Assembly: GCA_033854175.1 (NCBI GenBank)
Contig: JAWOKN010000021.1
Location: forward strand, 31,378-95,377
Length of the DNA stretch: 64,000 bases
DNA from: DATKPE01 sp033854175
GTDB lineage: Bacteria > Bacteroidota > Ignavibacteria > UBA10030 > SZUA-254
Direction of reading: 5' to 3'
Positions 1 to 8,075 of the stretch are shown piece after piece (within the stretch, counting starts at the first letter, position 1; the number at the start of each line of letters is the position of its first letter). The position numbers and the translations under genes are program-made. A model generated the notes under the pieces. It did no database searches. It was not told the origin of the DNA and saw nothing but the letters and a program-made list of their open reading frames with translations.

Positions 1-1530
1 GACGGCGTTTGAGTAGAGTGCCTGATTAAAAAACCAGTCGAGATTCTGTCCTGCGGCCTCGCTCGCGACGTCGGTAAAATCCCTCGATTTCGGATGCCGG
101 AATTTCCACCGGTCGAAATAGGTCCGCATGATCCTCAGCATCGTTTCCTTCCCCAGGTAATTTTGGAGCGTGGTGAGAAAAAGTCCCGGTTTTGTATAGG
201 AGTTGGTCCCGTAGCTGCCCCCTGAGTAGTACTCCCAGGCTTTCCTGACCGTCGGATCATAGGTGGCGCTTCCGATATAACCTATCCGGTTAAACGCATT
301 CCCATCGAGGCACACGCCCATCCAGTGAATAAGATCGCAATCCGGACCGTAGGCATCAAGGCTGACCTGCGTTTCCGCATAGGTGGTTATTCCCTCGTCC
401 ATCCAGCTTTCCTCGAATTCGTTCGATGCAAGGAGGTGGTAAAAATAGTTGTGCCCGAACTCATGGATGATGACGAACTCGAGCAAGCGGATTGAAGAGG
501 GGAGCCCGTAATACGTTCCGGCGGTAATGAACGTCGGGTATTCCATTCCGCCCGATCCGCCCGCACCCCGCCGCGGATCGACGATCGTAAGATTCGGATA
601 GGGGTATGTTCCGTACCACTTATGGAAATAGTCGATGGCAGTCTTTGCGGCCTCCACGTGACGCTGGCCCTGGTCACGATGGTCCGGCTGGACAAGAACC
701 CGGATGTCGACATTCTGTGTGTTACCCGTGAACTCGACAAACTCGGGGCTGGTGGTCCAGGCGAAATCGTGCACATCCTCGGCATGGTACCAGTGTGTCT
801 TCGTCCCATCGTTATTCCTGACGGCGCTGACCTCGAGTCCGGTTGCACCAACGATGTTATTTTCGGGAACCGTGATCCGGACGTTGTACACCCCGAAGTC
901 CGCGAAAAATTCACTGTTGGCATGATACTGGTGACAATTCCATGCATCGTCGATATAGACGCCGATCTTGGGGAACCACTGTCCGACCAGGGCATATTCA
1001 TCCCTGGCCCCGCTCCTGGCAAATGGGGGCTGCGGAAGTCGCGCGGAGAAATCGATCATCAGGGTGATTGAATCCCCGGGCCCCAGAGCGTGCGGAAGTG
1101 AAAGGTCAATGACCGTCTTATCGTCCCCGTTGTCATCATCGGGGTGGATAAAGTGATATGCATGCGTCAGGTCTTCCCCTGTCGAAAGTCTGATGGAGGT
1201 AACGTCGGTATATCCCCATTCGTCTTTTGCGAGGGTAAACCCGCGGCCGATGCCTCCGGACTCGCGCATGAATGTCGATCGACTGTTCCGGAAGGCATTC
1301 AGATAGAGATGGAACTCCAGGTTATGGATGATGTCGGTGGATGTGTTGTGCCACCGTAGCGTATCATGACCGGTGAGCGTGCGCGTGACAGGGTCATAAC
1401 GTACCCCGATATTATAATTGGCTGTGCGGGGGCTGAGGGGTTGTGGGAAAATGACAGGCTGGCCCATGGCCGGTGTCAGGATGACCGATAGTGCCAGAGA
1501 GGCACAACATACCACGGAGGCGAGGTTCAT
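1..1530 (-). CDS. M1 family metallopeptidase, C-terminus outside window
   Basis: Secreted zinc peptidase of the M1 (aminopeptidase N-like, gluzincin) family. The reading frame is open to the window edge, so the C-terminal part is missing. It begins with a hydrophobic signal peptide (MNLASVVCCASLALSVI...). The zinc site is visible: HEFGH at 465-451, then 18 residues and the third ligand E in the motif SWMDEG, which is the HExxH-x18-E arrangement of the family. Upstream lies GGMEYPT, matching the GAMEN-type exopeptidase loop in degenerate form. The N-terminal part fits the beta-sandwich domain of M1 enzymes. ATG at 1530 is preferred over the one at 1536 because GAAAGG sits at a normal distance only from 1530. 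Substrate is unknown. It is the last gene of a minus-strand run with the RDD and LOG-like genes. Confidence 0.9.
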   Translation of the reverse strand, partial: MNLASVVCCASLALSVILTPAMGQPVIFPQPLSPRTANYNIGVRYDPVTRTLTGHDTLRWHNTSTDIIHNLEFHLYLNAFRNSRSTFMRESGGIGRGFTLAKDEWGYTDVTSIRLSTGEDLTHAYHFIHPDDDNGDDKTVIDLSLPHALGPGDSITLMIDFSARLPQPPFARSGARDEYALVGQWFPKIGVYIDDAWNCHQYHANSEFFADFGVYNVRITVPENNIVGATGLEVSAVRNNDGTKTHWYHAEDVHDFAWTTSPEFVEFTGNTQNVDIRVLVQPDHRDQGQRHVEAAKTAIDYFHKWYGTYPYPNLTIVDPRRGAGGSGGMEYPTFITAGTYYGLPSSIRLLEFVIIHEFGHNYFYHLLASNEFEESWMDEGITTYAETQVSLDAYGPDCDLIHWMGVCLDGNAFNRIGYIGSATYDPTVRKAWEYYSGGSYGTNSYTKPGLFLTTLQNYLGKETMLRIMRTYFDRWKFRHPKSRDFTDVASEAAGQNLDWFFNQALYSNAV

Positions 1531-1613
1531 ATCCATACCTTTCGCAGACGAGGTGGAAAAACATTATTTTCCCGCTGAAGGGATAAACCCTCCTGTGGGA
1601 TGGGGATCCGGGG

Positions 1614-2105
1614 TTACTTGTTTATGACAAGGCAGCCCGCGAGGATGTCGTGCAAAGCCTGTTTTTGCTGTGTGAATCCGGCTATGATGTATCCGATACC
1701 GAGTATGAGCCCGGAAATAATTTTCGCGAAAAATCTTCCCGTCGCGCGGCCAAACGATACCCGGTTTCCGGCCATATCGACGACGACGATCCCGAGGGCC
1801 ATTTTACCGAAGGTGGCTCCCTTGCGCGATTCCAGCAGTGCGTAGTAGAGCCATTGGATGACGAAATATACGGCAATTGCCATCATATACGCCCCGAAAA
1901 TCGCGAACAGGAAACCCATCGGTGCTTCATCGAGCTCATGCCAGCGGAGTGTGCTGATTCCGAGAATGCCGATAAACGGGATGAAAATAACCATGCTTAC
2001 GGCGCCCAGGATGATTTTATCGATGATCCACGCTACAAAGCGTTTCCAAAAACCAGCGTACGAAAATGTGACTTGTGCCGGAGTGGGTGTGGTGGTTGGT
2101 TCCAT
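1614..2105 (-). CDS. RDD family membrane protein
   Basis: A 163-residue inner-membrane protein with three predicted membrane segments (about residues 22-46, 66-90 and 128-147). The family signature is visible: an arginine followed by aspartates in and after the first helix (KRFVAWIIDK, where R and D fall at the typical spacing). The short proline/threonine-rich N-terminus is probably cytoplasmic. RDD proteins have been proposed as ion/proton antiporters or as membrane anchors for other domains; nothing here identifies a substrate. It lies 83 bases upstream of the metallopeptidase on the same strand, so co-transcription is possible, but a functional link is not evident. Confidence 0.85.
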   Translation of the reverse strand: MEPTTTPTPAQVTFSYAGFWKRFVAWIIDKIILGAVSMVIFIPFIGILGISTLRWHELDEAPMGFLFAIFGAYMMAIAVYFVIQWLYYALLESRKGATFGKMALGIVVVDMAGNRVSFGRATGRFFAKIISGLILGIGYIIAGFTQQKQALHDILAGCLVINK

Positions 2106-2214
2106 ATTCCCTCGATGATGTTATTCGACTGGACTTTTCCTCTTATACGGATTTTTTCCCCGCAGGTTTTCCGGCAGGATAGTACAAAATTTTGACCCTC
2201 TTGTCAAATTGTGC

Positions 2215-2781
2215 CTAAAATCCGGGCAAATTGAAATGTTTTCTGAGAATTTTAACGCATTCCTCTGCCGACGGGACCACCCGGACGACCGAGGCGATTT
2301 CCCCCTTCCCCTCGTGGAGCAACTCGCCGCGGAGTGTGAGCACGACGGGTGTCCAGAAATTTCCGATGAGAATGACCGGTTTCGTCTTCATGACCCCCTT
2401 ATTGATGAATTCCCAGACGGCTGCAAGTTCCAGAAGTGTTCCGGTGCTTCCCTTGAGGATGGCGTATGCATCGCCGAGCTCGACGAGTTTCAGGAGGCGG
2501 TCGGTCAATGCTTCCGTAACGATCGTCCGGTCGATGAATTTATTGGCGGTCACGCTGAAAAAAGAGCTGACGACGCCTATCGTTGTCCCGCCGGCAGCCT
2601 TGGCGCCGCCCGCCGTAGCCTCCATGATTCCGCGGTATCCGCCGTTGCAGACGGTGAATCCGGCGTCGGCCAGAAGTTTTCCGGTTTCGAAAGCAAGCTG
2701 ATACTCCGCATCCCCGGGTTGCGGGCGGGAACTTCCGAAGATCGAGACGACCAAATGGCGATGATCGGTGGAGGATATCAT
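2215..2781 (-). CDS. LOG/TIGR00725-like nucleotide-binding fold protein with altered motif
   Basis: A 188-residue Rossmann-like protein of the LOG (lysine decarboxylase-like) superfamily. Supporting features are IFGSSRP near residue 14, CNGGYRGIMEA near residue 45, and a GTLLE segment near residue 114. In active LOG phosphoribohydrolases the motif is PGGxGTxxE; here the corresponding residues are K110-G-S-T-G-T-L-L-E118, so the proline and second glycine are replaced while the GT and the catalytic-type glutamate are kept. Activity on nucleoside 5'-monophosphates is therefore uncertain. It begins 33 bases after the TonB-dependent receptor stop and is probably co-transcribed with it. Assignment to the superfamily is firm, the biochemical role is not. 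Confidence 0.8.
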   Translation of the reverse strand: MISSTDHRHLVVSIFGSSRPQPGDAEYQLAFETGKLLADAGFTVCNGGYRGIMEATAGGAKAAGGTTIGVVSSFFSVTANKFIDRTIVTEALTDRLLKLVELGDAYAILKGSTGTLLELAAVWEFINKGVMKTKPVILIGNFWTPVVLTLRGELLHEGKGEIASVVRVVPSAEECVKILRKHFNLPGF

Positions 2782-2814
2782 CTATCAGCTCCTCATGGCA
2801 AGCGAAGAAGGTGC

Positions 2815-4791
2815 TTAATTGCGAAACTCCCAGCTGACGCCGAACCGGAGTGACCGGTCGACCATCGGGTAGAGGGCATTCACGAAGTATTGCTGGTCGA
2901 GCAGATTCGCCAGGATGATGTGGAGATAGGCATCACCGAGTTTGGCCATGACCACGAGGTTGAGAACGGCGGTGTTGGGGATCTCCAGTTCCTGCCCTCC
3001 GGGCAGATACGTGAGAGCCTGCTGGTCGAATGTTCTTCCCCAGTAGGCTGAAAATGCACGGCATTGGATACCGGCTTTCAGCTGCAGATGGTGTTGAAGG
3101 AGGGTATCCCAGAAGTAGATCCCTCCATCGGCGCTCCATCGCGGAAGCGTCACCAGCGAATCCTGCGGATCGTCAACATCAAGGTATTGTGCCGTGCCTG
3201 CGAGGACAAAACTCCCCGCGCGTACGTTGACCTGGGTTGCAGCTCCCCGGAGGATTCTTTTCTCATGCGGGACGAAGGCCCATTCAACGGGGAGATCGAT
3301 GACGGGGTTGGGTCCGACGGAGAATGCGTTCTGGATATTCCTGTGAAAAAAATCAATTTCAGCCGTCATGAAGGGCGCGTCACGAAGACGGAGGCCGGCT
3401 TCGAAGAGATCATGCACCTCGGGATCCCTGAGGGTTGTGATGATGACCCCCGGGGTTCCGTCATACTCCGATGTGGGGAAGCGTTTTGAATGGGAGTATC
3501 CCGCGAAAAGCTCGACGGACGGAGCTGGCTCGAGGGACACATCGGTTCCGTAGGAGAGCGAGGAGGGAGTATGTCCGGTGATATTTTCAAGACGCACGGA
3601 GGGTGTGAGCTGAATGAGCCCGATCGGGTGAAGACGACCGATTCCGAAGAGGCTTCCGGTATGATCGGATGTGTTTTCGTACCACCGCATCCACCGATAT
3701 TCCCCGCCAAACGTGATGCCGACCTGTTCGACATTCCACTGGTGGTCGAACCGTACACCGTACCAGCGTGAAGCCTGGTCCTGTTGGATAAATATTCCGT
3801 TTGAAGGAAAGCGGTTTTCCTCGTCGCGGTATTCCCGGCGCTGGTTGGAATAATAGAGGGTGAGGGTGGATACGCCGTTTGTGTCGCCGGGAAATCTGTG
3901 GGCAAGGTTCAGCTGGAGATCGTGCCGGAAGACCTTTTCGTACGCATCGCCGTTCTCGATCGTCGCCAGATAGGGATTGTACACGGTGTCCGGTGAGGCG
4001 CTCTGAATGCCGCTGAAGAGTCCCACATAGCTCTGGTTGTAATTGTCCGATGCCGCGATATTGACATAATCGCTCAGATTATAGCGGAGTTTTGCTCTGC
4101 CGTTCCAGTGGTCTTCATTGCTGTTGCCATATCTCCCGCCGTAGGTTGCGTGAAAGGCGCCGAGTGTCAGGTTGAGATTGCGGATCAGATCCTGGCTCAG
4201 GACGGCGTCGATGAGCGCCTGACCGTATGCCGTCTCGCTGTACCGGAGATGGGAATACGGGCGGATGGCTTTTTTGCTGAGGCTGAGAATATTGACAACC
4301 GCATCCGGGCTGTTCATGCCATACACATAGGCCTCTGTCCCGCTGATGAATTCAATGCGGTCGATGTTTTCCGTCGGATAGTAGTTGAGGTTGTACGTAC
4401 CGCTTGTCCCGTCATTGAGCGGTGCACCATCGCTCAAAACCTGGATTCTCCTGGCGTCGGCCCCCTCGAAAAATACCTGTTGCCATTGGCCGGGTGCCCC
4501 GAATTCCAAAACAGAAAAGCCGGCCTTTTCGCTCAGGAGATCGCCGAGATAACGATAGTCCGCGAACTGTTTCTCAGAGTCGGTGATTACCTGATCGGGG
4601 GGAAGTGAGCGGTTGATCGATCCCATCAGGGGTATCGGGATTCTCGGTTTGAAGAGGGTGTCAGGCTGCGGGGATTTGGTTGTATCGGTACGGGTTGAGT
4701 CGGCGGTTACGCCCTGACCGGCCATTTGCTCAGGGAGAAGCACAGATACGATGACAAGCCAGTACTGCAGATGCCGAAGAAGTCGTCTCAT
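2815..4791 (-). CDS. TonB-dependent receptor
   Basis: A 658-residue outer-membrane receptor. It starts with a signal peptide (about residues 1-25, ending in MAGQG), followed by a plug domain at about 65-170 with the typical features RIQVLSDGAPLND and NIDRIEFISGTEAYVYG, then a beta-barrel to the C-terminal SWEFRN with an aromatic residue close to the end. Such receptors import large or scarce ligands such as metal chelates, cobalamin or oligosaccharides using TonB energy. No N-terminal carboxypeptidase-like domain or clear TonB box was recognised, and no SusD-like partner is adjacent, so the ligand is unknown. A promoter-like element lies directly upstream and leaves almost no mRNA leader. Confidence 0.88.
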   Translation of the reverse strand: MRRLLRHLQYWLVIVSVLLPEQMAGQGVTADSTRTDTTKSPQPDTLFKPRIPIPLMGSINRSLPPDQVITDSEKQFADYRYLGDLLSEKAGFSVLEFGAPGQWQQVFFEGADARRIQVLSDGAPLNDGTSGTYNLNYYPTENIDRIEFISGTEAYVYGMNSPDAVVNILSLSKKAIRPYSHLRYSETAYGQALIDAVLSQDLIRNLNLTLGAFHATYGGRYGNSNEDHWNGRAKLRYNLSDYVNIAASDNYNQSYVGLFSGIQSASPDTVYNPYLATIENGDAYEKVFRHDLQLNLAHRFPGDTNGVSTLTLYYSNQRREYRDEENRFPSNGIFIQQDQASRWYGVRFDHQWNVEQVGITFGGEYRWMRWYENTSDHTGSLFGIGRLHPIGLIQLTPSVRLENITGHTPSSLSYGTDVSLEPAPSVELFAGYSHSKRFPTSEYDGTPGVIITTLRDPEVHDLFEAGLRLRDAPFMTAEIDFFHRNIQNAFSVGPNPVIDLPVEWAFVPHEKRILRGAATQVNVRAGSFVLAGTAQYLDVDDPQDSLVTLPRWSADGGIYFWDTLLQHHLQLKAGIQCRAFSAYWGRTFDQQALTYLPGGQELEIPNTAVLNLVVMAKLGDAYLHIILANLLDQQYFVNALYPMVDRSLRFGVSWEFRN

Positions 4792-4797
4792 TGCCCG

Positions 4798-4829
4798 AAA
4801 ATATAGAGAAAATTTCGACCAATGTAAAA
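4798..4829 (-). promoter_or_regulatory. Candidate promoter of the TonB-dependent receptor
   Basis: Read on the minus strand: TTTT (4829-4826), 20 bases, TATATTTT (4805-4798), then only six bases to the start codon at 4791. This fits the Bacteroidota-type -33/-7 promoter (TTTG and TAnnTTTG) with one mismatch in each box. If real, the transcript starts at or within a few bases of the ATG. No Shine-Dalgarno sequence is present, which agrees. Confidence 0.4.
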
Positions 4830-4876
4830 AATCAGGTATGGATCGTCAGTCTGTGAATGCACTCCTGGCCGGCGGC

Positions 4877-4905
4877 GGGGGGGCCGGCCCCCCCCCCGCG
4901 GGGGG
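4877..4905. repeat. Overlapping G/C palindromes after ispE
   Basis: Two overlapping perfect palindromes made almost only of G and C: 4877-4894 (seven G, CCGG, seven C) and 4892-4905 (six C, GC, six G). They lie just after the ispE stop and before the TonB-dependent receptor promoter. A very stable hairpin would form in the ispE transcript but no T-run follows, so it is not a standard intrinsic terminator. Ten-C and seven-G homopolymers are prone to slippage, both in the cell and in sequencing. Confidence 0.6.
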
Positions 4906-4911
4906 TGGGTG

Positions 4912-5760
4912 TTATTCGGCTGGTTGAAAATGGGGTGGCGTGAGATAGGTACGGAAGTGTTTTCCGAGTTTGGATGCTGCAGCCCGGATAGTCGCAGGGT
5001 CGGTAAAGAACCCGTAGATGGCCGATCCGCTGCCGGACATCAGGGCGAACACGGCTCCTTCATCCAAGATTGATTCTTTGATCTTGCGGAGTTCAGGGTG
5101 GTGATGGAATACCGGTTGTTCAAAATCATTCGTGATCGAATGGGACAGTTTTTCCGGGTGCTCGAGAGAGTCGAGGAGGAGGTTTTTCGTAAGACGGATT
5201 TTCGGTGCATCGGACGGCTGTAACTGCCGGTACGCCCAGGGGGTGGATACCTGGATACCCGGGGCGACGATTAAAATCCAGAAGCCAACATCCAGGGGAA
5301 AATATTCAAGTACGTCTCCCCGTCCCGTGGCCAGTGCGCTCTGCCGGTGCAGAAAATAGGGGACATCAGAGCCGAGCCGGAGGGCATATTCATGCAGTCG
5401 TTGTCCCGAGAGGTTCAGATTCCAGAATGTGTTCAGCCCGGTAAGTGTGGCGGCTGCGTCGGAACTGCCTCCTCCGAGGCCGGCTCCCACGGGGATACGC
5501 TTTGTCAGTGTGATCTGAACCCCCCGTATCGTATGGCATTCCCCGGCAATGGTCTGTGCCGCGCGGAGGCAGAGATTCGTCTCGTCCGGGGGGACGTCTG
5601 TTGAATCACACTTCAGGATGATTGTTGATGATGGCTGGAGGTCAAGCTCGTCGTAGATATTCACCAGGTGGAACACCGTTTCGAGATTGTGAAACCCGTC
5701 CTCTCTCTTTCCGAGGATATTGAGGCCGATATTGATTTTTGCGTAAGCCCTGATGCTCAT
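4912..5760 (-). CDS. ispE: 4-diphosphocytidyl-2-C-methyl-D-erythritol kinase
   Basis: IspE phosphorylates the 2-hydroxyl of CDP-methylerythritol with ATP in the non-mevalonate (MEP) route to isoprenoids, in the cytoplasm. The GHMP-kinase features are present: AYAKINIGLN at the start (the family's AKINL-type motif with the catalytic lysine), the glycine-rich ATP loop PVGAGLGGGSSDAA near residue 90, and the C-terminal LMSGSGSAIYG motif. Starting at 5760 gives 282 residues, a normal length, and places AKIN where other IspE proteins have it; a longer form from 5799 would add 13 residues without homology-like character. An 11-G tract lies about 55 bases upstream. It is the only MEP-pathway gene in the window. 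Confidence 0.95.
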   Translation of the reverse strand: MSIRAYAKINIGLNILGKREDGFHNLETVFHLVNIYDELDLQPSSTIILKCDSTDVPPDETNLCLRAAQTIAGECHTIRGVQITLTKRIPVGAGLGGGSSDAAATLTGLNTFWNLNLSGQRLHEYALRLGSDVPYFLHRQSALATGRGDVLEYFPLDVGFWILIVAPGIQVSTPWAYRQLQPSDAPKIRLTKNLLLDSLEHPEKLSHSITNDFEQPVFHHHPELRKIKESILDEGAVFALMSGSGSAIYGFFTDPATIRAAASKLGKHFRTYLTPPHFQPAE

Positions 5761-5812
5761 TGGATGGATGAAAATACAGGAATCGCGGGTGAGATGCAAA
5801 GGAGGAGGTCTC

Positions 5813-5823
5813 GGGGGGGGGGG
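5813..5823. repeat. 11-G homopolymer tract upstream of ispE
   Basis: Eleven consecutive G on the plus strand (C on the ispE sense strand), 53 to 63 bases upstream of the chosen ispE start in the divergent ispE/kdsA intergenic region. Tracts of this length are slippage-prone; the position is suited to altering promoter spacing or leader structure, but no effect can be read from sequence alone. Confidence 0.7.
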
Positions 5824-5934
5824 AGAAAATCACCCTGGTTCGGTTTCCGGGGGCGCCGGTTCCGGGATCTTCGATGACGGTCGCAGAGCTCATCGGTCAG
5901 GTCCGGATTGCATGGGGGGATCGGGTCTGCAGTT

Positions 5935-5965
5935 TTTGAATTTCCTCCCTTTTTTTGTAATTTGA
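5935..5965 (+). promoter_or_regulatory. Candidate promoter of the Kdo/Lpt operon
   Basis: TTTG (5935-5938), 19 bases, TAATTTGA (5958-5965): a close match to the Bacteroidota-type TTTG/TAnnTTTG promoter. The kdsA start codon follows after nine bases, so the leader would be two to four bases, and no Shine-Dalgarno sequence is present. Confidence 0.5.
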
Positions 5966-5974
5966 CGGTGATTC

Positions 5975-6802
5975 ATGATCGCTTGTGGAAAAATAAAGAT
6001 CGGAGGGGGAAATCCGCTGGTTTTGATCGCGGGTCCGTGTGTTGTTGAGGGGCGCGAAATTACACTCCGTACCGCTGCCCGCATCCAGAAGATCGCGCGT
6101 AAGCACCATATCCCCTTCATTTTCAAATCGTCATACAAAAAGGCCAACCGCACAAGCGGTGACTCGTTCATGGGAATCGATATGGATGCGGCCCTTGCGA
6201 TCCTCTCCGAAGTCAAGAAGGAAATCGGGGTACCCGTCCTTACCGATATTCACTCCGAGGCTGAAGCCGGGCCTGCGGCGGAGGTGGCTGATATTCTTCA
6301 GATCCCGGCATTTTTGTCGCGTCAGACGGAGATCCTGCAGGCGGCAGGGCGCACGGGCAGGATTGTCAACATCAAGAAGGGTCAGTTCCTCGCACCGCAG
6401 GATATGGGGCACCAGGCCGCAAAAGTCACCTCCACGGGCAACTCCAGGGTGATGCTGACCGAGCGGGGATCGACGTTCGGGTACCATAATCTTGTTGTGG
6501 ACATGCGTTCGCTCGTCATGATGCGCTCATTCGGTTTCCCTGTCATTCTGGATGTGACGCACTCCGTCCAGCTGCCGAGTGCCGGTGCAAACGCGTCCGA
6601 TGGTCAGCCGGAGTTCATATTTCCCATCGCCCGTGCGGGTGTCGCCGTCGGCGTCGACGGGGTGTTCGTCGAGACGCATCCGGAACCCCGGCGTGCGCTC
6701 AGCGATGCCGCCAGCCAGCTGAAACTCGATGCTCTGGAGGATCTGGTCCGTCAGATCATGGCCATTGATGTCACTCTGAGAAAAAAAATCCGGATACCAT
6801 GA
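5975..6802 (+). CDS. kdsA: 3-deoxy-D-manno-octulosonate 8-phosphate synthase
   Basis: KdsA condenses phosphoenolpyruvate with D-arabinose 5-phosphate to Kdo-8-phosphate, the first committed step to the Kdo sugar of the LPS inner core. The 275-residue protein has the family's segments in order: LIAGPCVVEGRE, FKSSYKKANR, TDIHSEAEAG, QIPAFLSRQTE, NVKKGQF-type NIKKGQFLAP, LTERGSTFGYHNLVVD, DVTHSVQLP and VFVETHPEP. The cysteine in AGPC (residue 22) is the metal ligand of the metal-dependent class; metal-independent enzymes such as that of E. coli have Asn there. So a divalent-metal requirement is inferred. It is the first gene of a seven-gene run and its stop overlaps the kdsC start (ATGA). Confidence 0.97.
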   Translation: MIACGKIKIGGGNPLVLIAGPCVVEGREITLRTAARIQKIARKHHIPFIFKSSYKKANRTSGDSFMGIDMDAALAILSEVKKEIGVPVLTDIHSEAEAGPAAEVADILQIPAFLSRQTEILQAAGRTGRIVNIKKGQFLAPQDMGHQAAKVTSTGNSRVMLTERGSTFGYHNLVVDMRSLVMMRSFGFPVILDVTHSVQLPSAGANASDGQPEFIFPIARAGVAVGVDGVFVETHPEPRRALSDAASQLKLDALEDLVRQIMAIDVTLRKKIRIP

Positions 6803-7296
6803 TGACTCTCCGGCAGAAACTTGCATCGGTCAGGATGGTTATGCTGGATGTTGACGGGGTTCTGACCGATGGGAGGATTGTCTACGATAATAAAGGGAAC
6901 GAATTAAAATCCTTCCATGTCCATGATGGTTACGGGATAGCCAGGGCGCGGGACCGGGGGATCATGTTCGCCCTGATTACCGGGAGAACATCGAAGATTG
7001 TCGCCCGTCGCGGGAAGGAACTCCGGATCGAAGAAGTGTATCAGGGGGTGCGGGACAAGGTCGCGGTTGTGGAGCATCTCCGGCAAAAATACAATCTGAA
7101 AAAAGAGCATATCTGCTGTATCGCCGACGATGCACACGACAGGGAGTTTCTGCAGGCGGGAAATCTGCGGGTGGCCCCCGCAAATGCCGTCGAGGAAATT
7201 AAGTCGATTGTTGATCTTGTCACGGCAAAGGCCGGCGGCGCAGGTGCGGTTCGTGAATTGCTCGACAAAATCCTGAAAGCCAAAAATCTTCTTTGA
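6799..7296 (+). CDS. kdsC: 3-deoxy-D-manno-octulosonate 8-phosphate phosphatase
   Basis: KdsC hydrolyses Kdo-8-phosphate to Kdo. It is a 165-residue HAD-superfamily phosphatase of the small, cap-less (C0) tetrameric type. The nucleophile motif is MLDVDGVLTDG (D17 and D19), motif II is ALITGRTS, the lysine motif lies in RDKVAV, and motif IV is CIADDAHD, where KdsC proteins usually have GDDxxD, so the loop is slightly divergent. The start overlaps the kdsA stop by four bases and its own stop overlaps the next gene, indicating translational coupling. Location and length make the assignment firm. Confidence 0.93.
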   Translation: MMTLRQKLASVRMVMLDVDGVLTDGRIVYDNKGNELKSFHVHDGYGIARARDRGIMFALITGRTSKIVARRGKELRIEEVYQGVRDKVAVVEHLRQKYNLKKEHICCIADDAHDREFLQAGNLRVAPANAVEEIKSIVDLVTAKAGGAGAVRELLDKILKAKNLL

Positions 7297-8075
7297 CATG
7301 TGTGGGTGTGATTCCGAACGGCGAATATCCCAGACCCCTTTCCACGCGTGAGCGTGAGTGGATCGATTGGGTTCTCCCGGCCGCAAGAAAGGGTTACGGG
7401 GAATTCCGGGCGCGGCTGACTCACCTGGTGGTTATCGGTGAAGGCCGGCGGGGGAAGGGAGAGTTTGTTCTCGGGAACGAGGGGGGAACGCCCGATTTCT
7501 CGAATCCGCTCCCCCCGGTGTTTGCATATGGGATGATTGAAACGGACTCGGGAGGGATTTCCATCACCGTCCGCGATATGGCGGATGATCAGGTTTCGGT
7601 TGAGATCGTCAGCCAGCGAAGCGATGTTATTCCCGAACGGTACGCGGAGCACCGGCGGTGGACGTATTCGACCTGGAATCCGGGTGAAGCCTGCCCGCAG
7701 TGCCAGATGGAATGCCGGGAGATCCCCATGCGTGGCGACCGGAATGACCTTCCGCAGTATACGCTCGCGGTCTGTCCGGCCGACAGGCGTCTGTGGGTCC
7801 ACGACGCTTCATCACTGGTCAACAGGCTGATCCCCGTGACAAATTTCTACAACGAGCTCATGCTCCACAAGGGCATCCGCGATCCCGGGGTGGCGCTCGA
7901 TTCAAAAAATCTCTTCAAAAACCTCCGGGGTTACAGTGACGGGGATCTGCGCATGGCGTTTCGATCGTACAATCAGTTAAAGACCAAGGTGCCGGGGGAG
8001 GGTTTTCCCCCGATGGAGGGGGCGAAAGAAAAAATATCGCTAAAAAAGATCCTTCATTTATTTAAAAAAACATGA
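7293..8075 (+). CDS. Unrecognised protein in the Kdo operon, CxxCxxxC motif
   Basis: I do not recognise this family. About 260 residues, starting at TTG 7293 (overlapping the kdsC stop) or GTG 7302; its stop overlaps the kdsD start by four bases, so it is coupled on both sides. Visible features: no signal peptide and no membrane segment; N-terminal STREREWIDWVLP; a strand-rich middle; CPQCQMEC near residue 137, a possible metal or redox site; a further cysteine in LAVCPADRR; and a basic, lysine-rich C-terminus. The lack of a signal peptide places it in the cytoplasm. Being fixed between the phosphatase and the isomerase of Kdo synthesis suggests a role in Kdo or LPS supply, but this is inference from position only. 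Confidence 0.75.
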   Translation: MTCVGVIPNGEYPRPLSTREREWIDWVLPAARKGYGEFRARLTHLVVIGEGRRGKGEFVLGNEGGTPDFSNPLPPVFAYGMIETDSGGISITVRDMADDQVSVEIVSQRSDVIPERYAEHRRWTYSTWNPGEACPQCQMECREIPMRGDRNDLPQYTLAVCPADRRLWVHDASSLVNRLIPVTNFYNELMLHKGIRDPGVALDSKNLFKNLRGYSDGDLRMAFRSYNQLKTKVPGEGFPPMEGAKEKISLKKILHLFKKT

